Source of the DNA: Nocardia sp. NBC_00565
GTDB lineage: Bacteria; Actinomycetota; Actinomycetes; Mycobacteriales; Mycobacteriaceae
Length of the DNA stretch: 64,000 bases
Reading direction: 5' to 3'
Assembly (NCBI RefSeq): GCF_036345915.1
Contig: NZ_CP107785.1
Location: forward strand, 4,340,001 to 4,404,000
Below are positions 19,436-28,834 of this stretch, piece after piece. Within the stretch, counting starts at the first letter, position 1; every line of letters begins with the position of its first letter. The position numbers and the translations under genes were made by a program. The notes beneath the pieces are model-generated. The model worked only from the letters and a program-made list of their open reading frames with translations. It made no database searches and was not told the DNA's origin.

Positions 19436-20047
19436 GTGAACACCGTGCAGCCGCAGACTCTGCTCACCCTTGCCGCCGAAGCCCAGGACCTGTTGTTCCG
19501 GGAGGCGCGCACCGCGAACACCTTCACCGACGCACCGGTCACCGACGACCAGATCCGCGACATCTACGAACTGGTCAAATACGGACCGACATCGATGAAT
19601 CAGCAGCCGCTGCGCATCGTACTGGTCCGCAGCCCACAGGCCAGGGCGCGACTGGTCACCCACATGATCGATAACAACAAGCCCAAGACGGCTTCGGCCC
19701 CGCTGGCCGCAATCCTGGCCGCCGACTTGAATTTCCACGAAAACCTGCCGAAGGTCTTCCCGCACGCACCCGACGCCAAGGACTACTTCGCCGACACCGA
19801 CCAGCGCGCGGAATCGGCCCGCTTCAATGCCCTGATCCAGATCGGCTATTTCATCCTCGGCATCCGCGCCGCTGGCCTGGCCGCCGGACCGATGAACGGC
19901 TTCGACGCCGCGGGTCTGGACAAGGACTTCTTCCCCGACGGAACCCACAACTCATTGGTCGTCGTCAATATCGGCATGCCCGGCGTCGACGCGTGGTTCC
20001 CGCGCTCCCCGCGCCTGACCTACGACGAGGTCATCAGCACGGTCTAG
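19436..20047 (+). CDS. Nitroreductase-family flavoprotein (RutE-like)
   Basis: A 203-residue nitroreductase-fold protein. FREARTANTFTDAPVTDDQIRDIYELVKYGPTSMNQQPLRIVLV gives the FMN-binding N-terminus; GPMNGFDAAGLDKDFF and SLVVVNIGMPG follow. The sequence looks like the RutE/HadB subgroup, which reduces malonic semialdehyde or related carbonyls with NADPH. In a polyketide cluster it could act as an enone or quinone reductase. GTG 19436 is preceded by CGAGGAGAA. It is the last gene that clearly belongs to the cluster. Confidence 0.8.
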   Translation: MNTVQPQTLLTLAAEAQDLLFREARTANTFTDAPVTDDQIRDIYELVKYGPTSMNQQPLRIVLVRSPQARARLVTHMIDNNKPKTASAPLAAILAADLNFHENLPKVFPHAPDAKDYFADTDQRAESARFNALIQIGYFILGIRAAGLAAGPMNGFDAAGLDKDFFPDGTHNSLVVVNIGMPGVDAWFPRSPRLTYDEVISTV

Positions 20048-20200
20048 CTGGAACGCCGACGGGTGGCACAGCCGGCGTCGCATCGGTTGCGCCACTCGCC
20101 GGTCTCGACCGATTGCCCGCCGCACGTGACGCACTCTGTGCCGGTGCGTCGAAACGGTCGCGGACCTGGACAACGATGGGCAAGATGCTGGCCGCGCCCC

Positions 20201-21424
20201 TCAGCCGAGGGCGCTGCTGAATCCCTCGACGAGTTCGTCGACCTGATCGTCTGTCATGACGAACGAAGGTGAGATCTGCATCGCGCCTTGACCTGCCGCT
20301 CGTCCCGAAATGCCGTGTTCTCGTAGGGTTTTCACGAGTGGCAGGCCTTCGGAGGGGTCGGCGAGCTGGATGGCGGCCACCGCGCCCAGACCGCTGCGGA
20401 TCTCGGCGACGCGCGGGTGATCCGCGAGTGGAGCGAGTTTGGTGTGCAGGGTGGTTTCCAGGCGCTTCGCCTCGTCCAGCAGACCCTCGCGTTCGACGAT
20501 CTCGAGGTTGGCCAGGGCCGCCGCCGCGGCACCGGCGTGGCCGCCGTAGGTGTAGCCGTGCCGCCACCACACGCCGCCGCTGAAGAAGGGTTCGGCGATG
20601 TGGGGCGCGATGAAGACCGCGCCCATCGGAACATAGCCGGAGGTCAGGCCCTTGGCGGTGGTCATCAGGTCGGGCTCGAGATCGAAACGGGTGGACGCGA
20701 ACCAGGAGCCGCCGATGCGGCCGAAACCGGTGACCACCTCGTCGACGACGAACAAGATGTCGTGGTCGCGGCAGATGCGGCGCACCTCGGCGAGATAGCC
20801 GTCCGGCGGCAGGAAGATCCCGCCCGCACCGATGATCGGTTCGCAGAAGAAGGCGGCGATGCGCTCCGCGCCGAGCTCCTCGATGAGCGTGAGCAGCGCC
20901 TTGGCGTCATCCCATTCGACGGTGCGGGCATCGGCCATCAGCTCGCCGTAGCCCTCGCGATTGACCGGGATGCCGGCCAAAGCCGTTCCAGCGATATGCA
21001 TTCCGTGATAGGCGCGCTGACGGCCGACCACGACCGTTTTATCCGGCCGCCCCAGCTCGTGCCAGTAGCGGCGGGCGAGTTTCGCGGCGGTGTCCACCGA
21101 ATCCGAACCGCCGGAGGTGAAGAAGATCTTGCTGCCCGCCACCGGCGCGATGCTCGCCAGCTTCTCGGCCAGTTCCTGGGTGGCGGGTTCGGTGAAGTCA
21201 CCGAAGTTCGAATAATGCGCGACCGTGCGCAGCTGCGCGGCGACGGCGTCCGCGATCTCGGCGCGACCGTGCCCGACGTTGGTGAACCACAGCCCGGCCG
21301 TCGCATCCAGATACCTGGCGCCCGCCTGGTCGTAGATGTAGGCGCCCTCCCCGCGCGCCACGACGAACGCGCCCTCGCGTTCGACGGCGCCCATATCGGC
21401 GAACCCGTGCCACAGCGCACCCAT
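20201..21424 (-). CDS. Class III (omega) aminotransferase, PLP-dependent
   Basis: A 407-residue fold-type I aminotransferase: YLDATAGLWFTNVGHGR, FFTSGGSDSVDTAAKLAR, YHGMHIAGTALAGIP, CEPIIGAGGIFLPPDGYL, ILFVVDEVVTGFGRIG and the PLP Lys in DLMTTAKGLTSGYVPMGAVF. It transfers amino groups between amines or omega-amino acids and keto acids. ATG 21424 was chosen over GTG 21433 because AAAGG is 8 bp upstream. It is convergent to the polyketide genes and could be unrelated to them; cluster membership is uncertain. Confidence 0.88.
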   Translation of the reverse strand: MGALWHGFADMGAVEREGAFVVARGEGAYIYDQAGARYLDATAGLWFTNVGHGRAEIADAVAAQLRTVAHYSNFGDFTEPATQELAEKLASIAPVAGSKIFFTSGGSDSVDTAAKLARRYWHELGRPDKTVVVGRQRAYHGMHIAGTALAGIPVNREGYGELMADARTVEWDDAKALLTLIEELGAERIAAFFCEPIIGAGGIFLPPDGYLAEVRRICRDHDILFVVDEVVTGFGRIGGSWFASTRFDLEPDLMTTAKGLTSGYVPMGAVFIAPHIAEPFFSGGVWWRHGYTYGGHAGAAAAALANLEIVEREGLLDEAKRLETTLHTKLAPLADHPRVAEIRSGLGAVAAIQLADPSEGLPLVKTLREHGISGRAAGQGAMQISPSFVMTDDQVDELVEGFSSALG

Positions 21425-21452
21425 ATCAACCACCTTTACCTCGACAACCACG

Positions 21453-21830
21453 TCACTTCGGGGGTGCCCGCTCATCCGCACCGTGCCAGCGGCTGTTCGA
21501 CTCGCCTAGCGCGGCCACCGCGAGAGCCAGAAGCCCGAACCCGATGACCAGCACTACCAGGCCGACCGCCATCGACGCATAACCTTGGTGTCGCGGATCG
21601 ATGAACAGGTACGGATACCAGTCGACGATCGGCCCGCGGCCGAGGGTGTACGCGCCGTAGACGAGCGGGTGGACCAGCCGGCCCGCGATCGGCCGCCCGG
21701 AAACGCCCGACGCGACCGGTGCCGGCACCCAGTCCACGATCATCACGATAGGCATCATTCGATGCAGCACGTCATCCGCCCACCCCGGTTCGTCCCCGAC
21801 GTAGATGTGCACAAGTAGCGCCGTGTGCCC
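21453..21830 (-). pseudogene. Truncated Pr6Pr-family membrane protein gene
   Basis: The recognisable part (VHIYVGDEPGWADDVLHRMMPIVMIVDWV, LVHPLVYGAYTLGRGPIVDWYPYLFIDPRHQGY, then a final membrane helix) corresponds to the C-terminal 120 residues of the membrane gene at 22943-23570. The N-terminal helices are missing: upstream of about 21830 the frame becomes an Arg-rich sequence without family resemblance. This is therefore a 5'-deleted copy; the breakpoint abuts the MFS remnant on the other strand. Confidence 0.7.
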
Positions 21831-21895
21831 GGCCAACCGCGACCGATACGCCGATCCCACCGCCCGATCCACGTCTGATCGGCGAAGTCTTCGGC

Positions 21896-22942
21896 GTGCT
21901 CGGGGACCGGACGCTCGCGCCCACGCTCCGCCGTCGACGCGTCGGACAGATCGCGGTCGCGATGAGCGCCGAGCACGAATCGGTCCATGCCGACCGGAAG
22001 CCGCACGGCTCCACCGGGCCTGGATCGCATCCACCGACCATCGGCATCGTGTCTTTGGCCTATGACGCCGCGCACCAGTCGTTTCTGCCGACTCTGGTGC
22101 CGCAGGAGCTGCTCACACCCGCGAACGCACGGCTGGAGCAGTCCGCGGCGGTAGCGCAGACCGGCGGCCCGGTCCTCGGCGGTTGGCTGATCCGGATCGT
22201 CGGTGCGCCGCTGGCGATCCTGGTGGACGCGGTGTCGTATCTGATCTCCGGGTTGATCGTGGCGCGGCTGCGGGTGCGCGAGCGGTCCGATCCGCCCGAG
22301 CGCGTCGATCGAAATCTGCGCGCCGAACTGCGCGAGGGGCTTTCCTGCGTGTACGGGCATCGCATGCTCGCGCCGCTGGCCCTCGCCTCGCACGGCTGGT
22401 TCTTCGGCAGTGCGATGGTGTCAACGGTGTACGCGCTCTTCGTGATCGACGAACTCGGCTTCGACGCGGCCGCCCTCGGCCTGACCTTCGCACTGAGCGG
22501 TATCGGTGCGGTGGTCGGCTCCTCCGTCGCCGATCGGGCCGGGCGACGGTTCGGTATCGGGCCGATGATCATCGTCTGCCGCTGGCTGACACCCGCGGGA
22601 TATGCATTGATCCCGTTGGCGCACAATGGAATCGGTGGTCTGACACTCCTGTGCGCCGCCCAGTTCGTGTTCGGTGTGTCCATCGGCGTCGATAGTCCGC
22701 TCGAGATGGGCTACCGCCAATCGGTCACACCCGACCGCCTGCTCGGCCGGATGAACGCGACCATGCGCTCGCTGAACCGCGCCGCCATCGTGCTCGGCGC
22801 GCCGATCGGTGGCCTGCTGGCCGCCTGGCTGGGCGTCCGGTGGACGGTGTGGATCGCGGTGGGTGGGCTGTTGTTCGCGGCGGTCGCGCTCAACGCATCC
22901 GATTTCCGGCACGTCCGGTCGGTATCGGACGCTCCTGGCTGA
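21896..22942 (+). pseudogene. MFS transporter remnant lacking its N-terminal helices
   Basis: From about residue 50 on (SLAYDAAHQSFLPTLVPQELLTPANARLEQS, GGPVLGGWLI, PLAILVDAVSYLISG, and six further hydrophobic helices) this is an MFS_3-type permease. The first roughly 110 residues expected for the family, including helix 1 to helix 3 and motif A, are absent and replaced by an unrelated hydrophilic segment. The gene ends base-to-base with the convergent Pr6Pr gene (22942/22943). A functional protein is unlikely; a rearrangement deleted the 5' ends of both this gene and the neighbouring Pr6Pr copy. Confidence 0.65.
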
Positions 22943-23570
22943 TCAGCCGGCCGGTCCGCGCCGTCGGTCGGCCAACCCGCCGAGAGCCGCGACAGCGACC
23001 GCCAAGAGGGCGAAAACCCCGGTGAGGATCACCAGGCCGATGATCAGGGAGATATAGCCCTGGTCGGGGGTCGAGGAAGGGGTAGGGGTACCAGTCGACG
23101 ATGGGGCCGCGGATGAGGGTGTACGCACCGTAGAGGGCGGGGTAGACGAGCCAGGTGCCGATCAGCGCGCGGGTGATGCCGAGGGTCACCGGCACCAGGA
23201 TCCAGTCCAGGACCATGACGATCGGCAGGATGCGGTGCAGGACGTCATTGATCCATTTGTCGGTGAGCATTACATCGACCTTGGCGAGCAGGACGGCGTA
23301 GACGACGCCGGTGATCAGCAGGTAGAGGGTGGCGGCGCCGCGCACCATCTGCCAGCGGCGGTCGCGGGGATCGCGGACGGCCCCGATCAGCAGGACTATG
23401 ACGCCGAGCACATTGGATTCGACGGTGAAGTAGCTGAAATAGTTTGCCGTGGAGAAGGCGGACTCACCAATGTTGCGCAGCGGTATCCAGACCAGTGCGA
23501 GGATGCCGAGTACGGCAAAGGCGAAGCGCAGGATGCGAATCCACAGCGGGGCGGCACCGGCAGTCATCAT
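22943..23570 (-). pseudogene. Pr6Pr-family membrane protein gene with a frameshift
   Basis: Frame 1 from ATG 23570 gives about 170 residues of a Pr6Pr (FAR-17a/AIG1-like) membrane protein: ILRFAFAVLGILALVWIPL, NYFSYFTVESNVLGVIVLLIGA, INDVLHRILPIVMVLDWIL, LYGAYTLIRGPIVDWYPYPFLDPR. Then the coding continues in another frame as QGYISLIIGLVILTGVFALLAVAVAALGG to a stop at 22943. The paralogue at 21453 reads DPRHQGY without a break, so two bases appear to be missing near 23063. The repaired gene would encode about 210 residues. A sequencing error is the alternative. Confidence 0.7.
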
Positions 23571-23705
23571 CGGATCTTCCCACATCAGAGCCGCTGTGAG
23601 CGGTGCGCCGAGCGCGGTATCGCCACGACCGACGCGAGTGTGCTCGCCGGATGCTCACGCCCGCCTCGGATTCGGCGCGCCGGTTTCGCTACCCTGGTGA
23701 ACGCA

Positions 23706-26700
23706 ATGACCAGGACAGCCGACGCGAATCTCCGCGAGCTCCGGACCCGCCTGGGCGCCGTAACCCTCCGCGATGAACACCGGTTGCGCCGCAGCCTGGA
23801 CCGGGCGCGCGGCGGCGATCTCACCGGTATCACGGCCGAGATCGCGGCGGCCGAGCAGCGCGTCGAGGCCCGCCGTGCCGCGGTGCCCGAAATCCGCTAC
23901 CCGGAGCAGCTACCGGTCTCCGCGCGCCGCGAGGATATCGCCAAGGCGATCGCCGAGCACCAGGTCGTGATCGTCGCCGGCGAGACCGGCTCGGGCAAGA
24001 CCACCCAGATTCCGAAGATCTGCCTGGAACTCGGCCGCGGCATCCGCGGCACCATCGGGCACACCCAGCCACGCCGACTGGCCGCGCGCACCGTCGCCGA
24101 GCGCATCGCCGAGGAACTAGGCACCGAACTGGGCGATGTCGTCGGCTACACCGTGCGCTTCACCGATCAGGCCTCCGATCGCACGCTGATCAAGCTGATG
24201 ACCGACGGCATCCTGCTCGCGGAGATCCAGCGCGACCGACTGCTGCGCCGCTACGACACGATCATCATCGACGAGGCCCACGAACGCAGCCTCAATATCG
24301 ACTTCCTGCTCGGCTACCTGAAGCAATTGCTACCGCGCAGACCAGATCTCAAGGTGATCATCACCTCGGCGACGATTGATCCGGAACTGTTCGCGCGGCA
24401 CTTTGCGAAGCAAACAGATGACCCGAGCGCGAAGCAAACCGACGACCCGAGCACGAAGCAAACCGACGACCCGAGCGCCGACGAATCCGATACTCCCGCA
24501 CCGATTGTCGAGGTGTCGGGCCGGTCGTATCCGGTGGAGATCCGCTACCGGCCGCTGACGCTCGAACTACCCGTGGCCGCCGATGACGAAGACGACGAGG
24601 ACACCCGGATCGTGGACCGCGACCCGGTCGACGCCATCGGCGACGCGGTGCGCGAACTGTTCGCCGAGGGCGACGGCGATGTGCTGGTGTTCCTATCCGG
24701 CGAACGCGAGATCCGCGACGCCGCGGATGCGTTGCGCGACTTGAAGATTCCGCGCACCGAGATCCTGCCCCTGTATGCCCGCCTCTCCACCGCCGAACAG
24801 CACCGGGTGTTCGCCCCGCACCCCGGGCGACGAGTCGTATTGGCCACCAACGTCGCCGAGACCTCGCTGACCGTGCCCGGCATCCGCTACGTCATCGACC
24901 CCGGCACCGCGCGCATCTCCCGCTATTCGATGCGCACCAAAGTGCAGCGCCTACCTATCGAAGAGGTCTCGCAGGCCTCGGCCCGCCAGCGCGCGGGTCG
25001 CTGTGGCCGCGTCGCCGACGGTATCTGCATCCGCCTGTACTCCGAGGATGATTTCGAATCCCGGCCCGCCTTCACCGAACCGGAGATCCTGCGGACCAAT
25101 CTTGCCGCCGTCATCCTGCAGATGACCGCGCTCGGGCTCGGCGATATCGAGAACTTCCCGTTCGTGGAGGCGCCCGATCGGCGGGCCATCCGCGACGGTA
25201 TCGCCCTGCTGGAGGAGCTGGGCGCGCTCGCGCGGGGATCCGACGCCACACCCGGCCGCCGCGATGATGCGAAACCTGCTGCGGTGCAGTCGGATCAGCG
25301 ATCCGAGGCGGCCGTGGGTGATGGACCGGCAGAACCGGTCGCCGAGCGGCGCGCCGCCGATCAGGCCGCGCTGACTCTCACCCCGATCGGGCGCGAGATG
25401 GCCCAGATACCAGTGGATCCGCGGATGGCGCGGATGCTGGTGCAAGCACATCGCGATGGGTGTCTGGCGGAGGTGCTGATCATCGTCGCGGCGCTGTCCA
25501 TACAGGATGTCCGCGAACGCCCGGCGGATAATCAGCAGGCTGCCGATACCAAGCATGCGCGGTTCGTGGTCGAGGGCTCGGATTTCCTTGCCTACCTGCG
25601 ATTGTGGGAATACCTCACCGATCAGCGGAAGTCGCTGTCGTCCAATCAGTTCCGTCGTATGTGCCGTGATGAGTTCCTGCACTATCTGCGGATCCGGGAG
25701 TGGCAGGATCTGCACGGGCAGTTGCGGACGATCACGCGCGGGCTCGGGTGGTCGCAGGCCGACGGTGCGGCCGGATCCGAGCAGGCCGAAAACGGCTCGC
25801 GCCGTGGGCGATCCGGTGGTCGCGCAACCGATGCCGCAGACAGCGTAAGTAGCGGCGGCGGCCGCAATGCCGACTCGACGCGGGGCTCGAACCGCCGGGG
25901 TCGAGGCCGCGGCGGGGCCGAATCCGCCACGAAGCAACCGGACGCCGGCGGCCGAGGACGTGGCCGCGATGCCGCCGCGCCGCAAGCGGCGATACTCGAA
26001 AGCGACGGCACCCCTTGGGATTCGACCGCAATCCACCAGGCACTCCTGGCAGGCATGCTCTCGCACATCGGTGTCCGCGAGGCCGAATCGCGCGAATTCC
26101 TCGGTGCGCGCAACGCCAAGTTCATGATCTTCCCCGGCTCCTCGCTGGCGAAGAAGCCGCCGCGCTGGGTGATGGCGGCCGAACTCGTCGAGACCTCGCG
26201 GCTCTGGGGCCGGATGGCAGCGCGCGTGGAACCCGAATGGGCCGAGCGGCTGGCCGGGGATCTGGTGAAACGCACCTACTCCGAGCCGCATTGGTCGTCC
26301 AAGCGTGGCGCGGCGCGCGCCTACGAGCGGGTCACCCTGTACGGCGTGCCGCTGGTCGTCAGCCGCGCCGTCGACTACGGCCGCATCGATCCGGAACTGT
26401 CGCGGGAACTGTTCATCCGGCATGCCCTGGTGCAGGGCGAATGGCAGACGCGCCACGAGTTCTTCCATCGCAATCGCGAACTGCTCGATGACGTCGCCGA
26501 TCTGGAACATCGCGCGCGCCGCCGCGACATCCTGGTCGACGACGAGGTCCTGTTCGAGTTCTACGACAAACGCATCCCGGCCGATATCGTCTCGGTCCGG
26601 CACTTCGACAGCTGGTGGCGCACCGCGAAGCGCAAAGACCCAGCGCTGCTGGATTTCTCGACCGACACCGTGGTCAACGACGGCGCGGCCGCCCTCGACC

Positions 26701-28067
26701 CGACCGACTTCCCGGATGCCTGGCGTCAGGGCGAACTGAGCTTCCCACTCACCTACCAGTTCGAGCCCGGCAATGACGATGACGGCGTCACGGTTCGCAT
26801 TCCCGTCGAACAGCTGGCGCACGTGCGCGCCGTCGGCTTCGACTGGCTGGTCCCCGGCATGCGCGAAGAGCTGGCCACCGCTCTGATCAAGACGCTCCCG
26901 AAGGCCTTGCGCCGCACCGTCGTTCCCGCGCCGGACTTCGCGGCGGCCGCCCTCGCCGCACTCACCCCGCGCGCCGAACCACTGCGCACCGGGCTGGCCA
27001 GGGAGCTGTCGCGGCTGGGTTCGGTCACCATCGCACCGAGCGATCTCGACCCCGCCGCGCTGCCCGACCACCTGCGAATGACCTTCGCCGCGGTCGACTC
27101 CGTGGGCCAGAACCTCGCGCGCGGCAAGAACCTCGCCCAGTTGAAAACCCGGCTGTCCGAGCAGGTTTCGGCCTCGGTCGCCCGTGCGACCGCGGGTGCC
27201 GAACGCGCTCCGGCGACGGTGTGGACCTCGGAATCGCTGGGCACTGTCGAGCCGACGGTCCGCAGCGAAGTCGCCGGACAGACGGTCACCGGCTATCCGG
27301 CACTCGTTCCCGAAGGCGAGGGCGTCGCGGTTCGCGTACTCAGCTCCCCCGCCGAACAGGCCGCCGCCATGCGGGCGGGCACGCGCGCGTTGGTGTTGGC
27401 CGCCATACCTACTTCGGTCCGCACCGTCACCGCGAGCCTGCCGCCGCGGGATCGTCTCGCGCTGAGCCAGAATCCGTACGGTTCGCTCGACGCGCTGATC
27501 GATGACTGCCGCGCGGCCGCCGCCGATGAGCTGATCGCCGCCGCCGGTGGCCCGGTACGCAGTCCGGACCAGTTCGACGCGCTCGTCGCGAAGATCCGGC
27601 CCGATTTCGTCTCGGCGGTGGCTCGTATCGTTCGGCTGGTGGTGCCGGTATTGGCTGGGGCGCACCAGGTTTCGTCCGCGCTCGCCGACACCTCCGAACG
27701 CGATATCGCCGACGACGTCCGCCACCAGCTCGACGACCTGGTCTTCCCGGGGTTCATCTCGGAATGGGGGACCGCGCGACTGCGCGAACTCCCCCGCTAC
27801 CTACAGGCCGCGGTCGCCCGCCTACAGGCGCTGCCCGGATCCGCGGTCCGCGACCGCCAGGGCATGGTCGAGATCGATCGCGCACTCGGCGCCTACGACC
27901 GCCTCGTCAACGCCCTGCCCGAACCCCGCAGACACGCCCTCGACATCACCGAAATCTGGTGGATGATCGAAGAATTCCGCGTCAGCCTCTTCGCCCAAAA
28001 GCTCGGCACCCCCTATCCCGTCTCCCTCAAACGCATAGACCGCGCCATCACCACCATCCGCCGCTGA
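23706..28067 (+). CDS. hrpA: ATP-dependent RNA helicase HrpA (DEAH box)
   Basis: A DEAH-box helicase of 1453 residues, longer than the usual ~1300. Motifs: GETGSGKTTQIP near residue 92, TQPRRLAART, DEAH in IIIDEAHERSLNIDFLLGYL near 188, TSATID, then after an insertion LVFLSGEREIRD, ATNVAETSLTVPGIRYVID and QRAGRCGR. The C-terminal half is the HrpA-specific region. Insertions are visible: a triplicated KQTDDPS segment (24405-24476) after the SAT motif, and an RGG/Gly-Arg-rich segment of about 75 residues near 685-760 that may bind RNA. ATG 23706 was chosen; GTG 23697 is an alternative. A role in mRNA decay or ribosome rescue is known for the family. Confidence 0.93.
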   Translation: MTRTADANLRELRTRLGAVTLRDEHRLRRSLDRARGGDLTGITAEIAAAEQRVEARRAAVPEIRYPEQLPVSARREDIAKAIAEHQVVIVAGETGSGKTTQIPKICLELGRGIRGTIGHTQPRRLAARTVAERIAEELGTELGDVVGYTVRFTDQASDRTLIKLMTDGILLAEIQRDRLLRRYDTIIIDEAHERSLNIDFLLGYLKQLLPRRPDLKVIITSATIDPELFARHFAKQTDDPSAKQTDDPSTKQTDDPSADESDTPAPIVEVSGRSYPVEIRYRPLTLELPVAADDEDDEDTRIVDRDPVDAIGDAVRELFAEGDGDVLVFLSGEREIRDAADALRDLKIPRTEILPLYARLSTAEQHRVFAPHPGRRVVLATNVAETSLTVPGIRYVIDPGTARISRYSMRTKVQRLPIEEVSQASARQRAGRCGRVADGICIRLYSEDDFESRPAFTEPEILRTNLAAVILQMTALGLGDIENFPFVEAPDRRAIRDGIALLEELGALARGSDATPGRRDDAKPAAVQSDQRSEAAVGDGPAEPVAERRAADQAALTLTPIGREMAQIPVDPRMARMLVQAHRDGCLAEVLIIVAALSIQDVRERPADNQQAADTKHARFVVEGSDFLAYLRLWEYLTDQRKSLSSNQFRRMCRDEFLHYLRIREWQDLHGQLRTITRGLGWSQADGAAGSEQAENGSRRGRSGGRATDAADSVSSGGGRNADSTRGSNRRGRGRGGAESATKQPDAGGRGRGRDAAAPQAAILESDGTPWDSTAIHQALLAGMLSHIGVREAESREFLGARNAKFMIFPGSSLAKKPPRWVMAAELVETSRLWGRMAARVEPEWAERLAGDLVKRTYSEPHWSSKRGAARAYERVTLYGVPLVVSRAVDYGRIDPELSRELFIRHALVQGEWQTRHEFFHRNRELLDDVADLEHRARRRDILVDDEVLFEFYDKRIPADIVSVRHFDSWWRTAKRKDPALLDFSTDTVVNDGAAALDPTDFPDAWRQGELSFPLTYQFEPGNDDDGVTVRIPVEQLAHVRAVGFDWLVPGMREELATALIKTLPKALRRTVVPAPDFAAAALAALTPRAEPLRTGLARELSRLGSVTIAPSDLDPAALPDHLRMTFAAVDSVGQNLARGKNLAQLKTRLSEQVSASVARATAGAERAPATVWTSESLGTVEPTVRSEVAGQTVTGYPALVPEGEGVAVRVLSSPAEQAAAMRAGTRALVLAAIPTSVRTVTASLPPRDRLALSQNPYGSLDALIDDCRAAAADELIAAAGGPVRSPDQFDALVAKIRPDFVSAVARIVRLVVPVLAGAHQVSSALADTSERDIADDVRHQLDDLVFPGFISEWGTARLRELPRYLQAAVARLQALPGSAVRDRQGMVEIDRALGAYDRLVNALPEPRRHALDITEIWWMIEEFRVSLFAQKLGTPYPVSLKRIDRAITTIRR
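24405..24476 (+). repeat. Three 24-bp tandem repeats inside hrpA
   Basis: Three head-to-tail units of 24 bp (24405-24428, 24429-24452, 24453-24476), each encoding K-Q-T-D-D-P-S plus one variable residue, differ at only a few bases. They lie in an acidic surface insertion of the helicase. The near identity suggests recent slippage, so the copy number may vary between strains. Confidence 0.85.
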
Positions 28068-28120
28068 CCCGGGTCGGTGACCATCTGTCCTGGCCGAGCG
28101 ATGGGCAGCTTCAGTTGCTC

Positions 28121-28135
28121 CTGCCCGCCGGGCAG
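28121..28135. terminator. Short hairpin between convergent hrpA and nrdR
   Basis: CTGCCC-GCC-GGGCAG is a compact hairpin in the 113-bp space between the two convergent stops, followed by further GC-rich symmetric sequence. There is no T-tract. A terminator function is inferred from its place. Confidence 0.4.
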
Positions 28136-28180
28136 CTGCCGGTGCCGGCCGGAGCGCAGCTCAGCGGACGTCGCCAGGGG

Positions 28181-28657
28181 TCAGTCGGCGGCGGCCGCGA
28201 CCGTGGCTTCCGCACGGTGTTTGCGCAGGTCGGCGATTTCGCGTTCGAAGTCGTCGGCGGAGGTGAACGAGCGGTAGACCGAGGCGAAGCGCAGGTAGGC
28301 GACTTCGTCCAGGTCACGCAGCGGGCCGAGGATGGCCAGGCCGACCTCGTGGCTGGGGACCTCGGGCGAACCCTTGGCCCGCACCGCGTCCTCGACCTGC
28401 TGGGCCAGCAGGTTCAGGGCGTCCTCGGCGACCTCGCGGCCCTGGCAGGCGCGGCGCACGCCGCGGATGACCTTTTCCCGGCTGAACGGTTCGGTGACGC
28501 CGCTGCGTTTGACCACCGATAGGATCGCGGTCTCGACGGTGGTGAATCGTCTCCCACACTGCGGGCAGGAACGCCGACGGCGGATGGCCGCGCCTTCCTC
28601 GGCCTCACGCGAGTCGACCACCCGCGAGTCAGGGTGTCGGCAGTAGGGGCAATGCAT
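28181..28657 (-). CDS. nrdR: Transcriptional repressor NrdR
   Basis: A 158-residue NrdR. The N-terminal zinc ribbon MHCPYC ... [15 protein letters not shown] is followed by the ATP-cone ([27 protein letters not shown]). It represses ribonucleotide reductase genes when dATP occupies the cone. The length and motif spacing are standard, and the location near lexA agrees with the order in mycobacteria (lexA, Rv2719c, nrdR). ATG 28657 starts exactly at the zinc ribbon, as in known NrdR proteins. Confidence 0.96.
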   Translation of the reverse strand: MHCPYCRHPDSRVVDSREAEEGAAIRRRRSCPQCGRRFTTVETAILSVVKRSGVTEPFSREKVIRGVRRACQGREVAEDALNLLAQQVEDAVRAKGSPEVPSHEVGLAILGPLRDLDEVAYLRFASVYRSFTSADDFEREIADLRKHRAEATVAAAAD

Positions 28658-28834
28658 CCGAGAGATCCTTCGTCGATGCGCGCGCTCGCGTCCGAATCGG
28701 TATCCGGTTCGCCTGGTCCGATCCGGCGAGCACGTGTACAGGGGTCTAGACCTATCTGTCCATATCCGGTTCAAGGATACCCGGGTGGGGTCACCAGCCG
28801 TCTCACACGTCCCAACTACCTCGTCGGCACGCGA

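Noticed and set aside
24405..24476. The 24-bp tandem repeats considered as a CRISPR-like array
   Set aside because: Units abut without spacers and encode an in-frame repeated peptide inside hrpA.
24951..27725. A 924-codon minus-strand open frame opposite hrpA
   Set aside because: It lies entirely antisense to the helicase, its product is Arg/Gly/His-rich without any domain, and the plus strand has strong motifs. It is a high-GC shadow frame.
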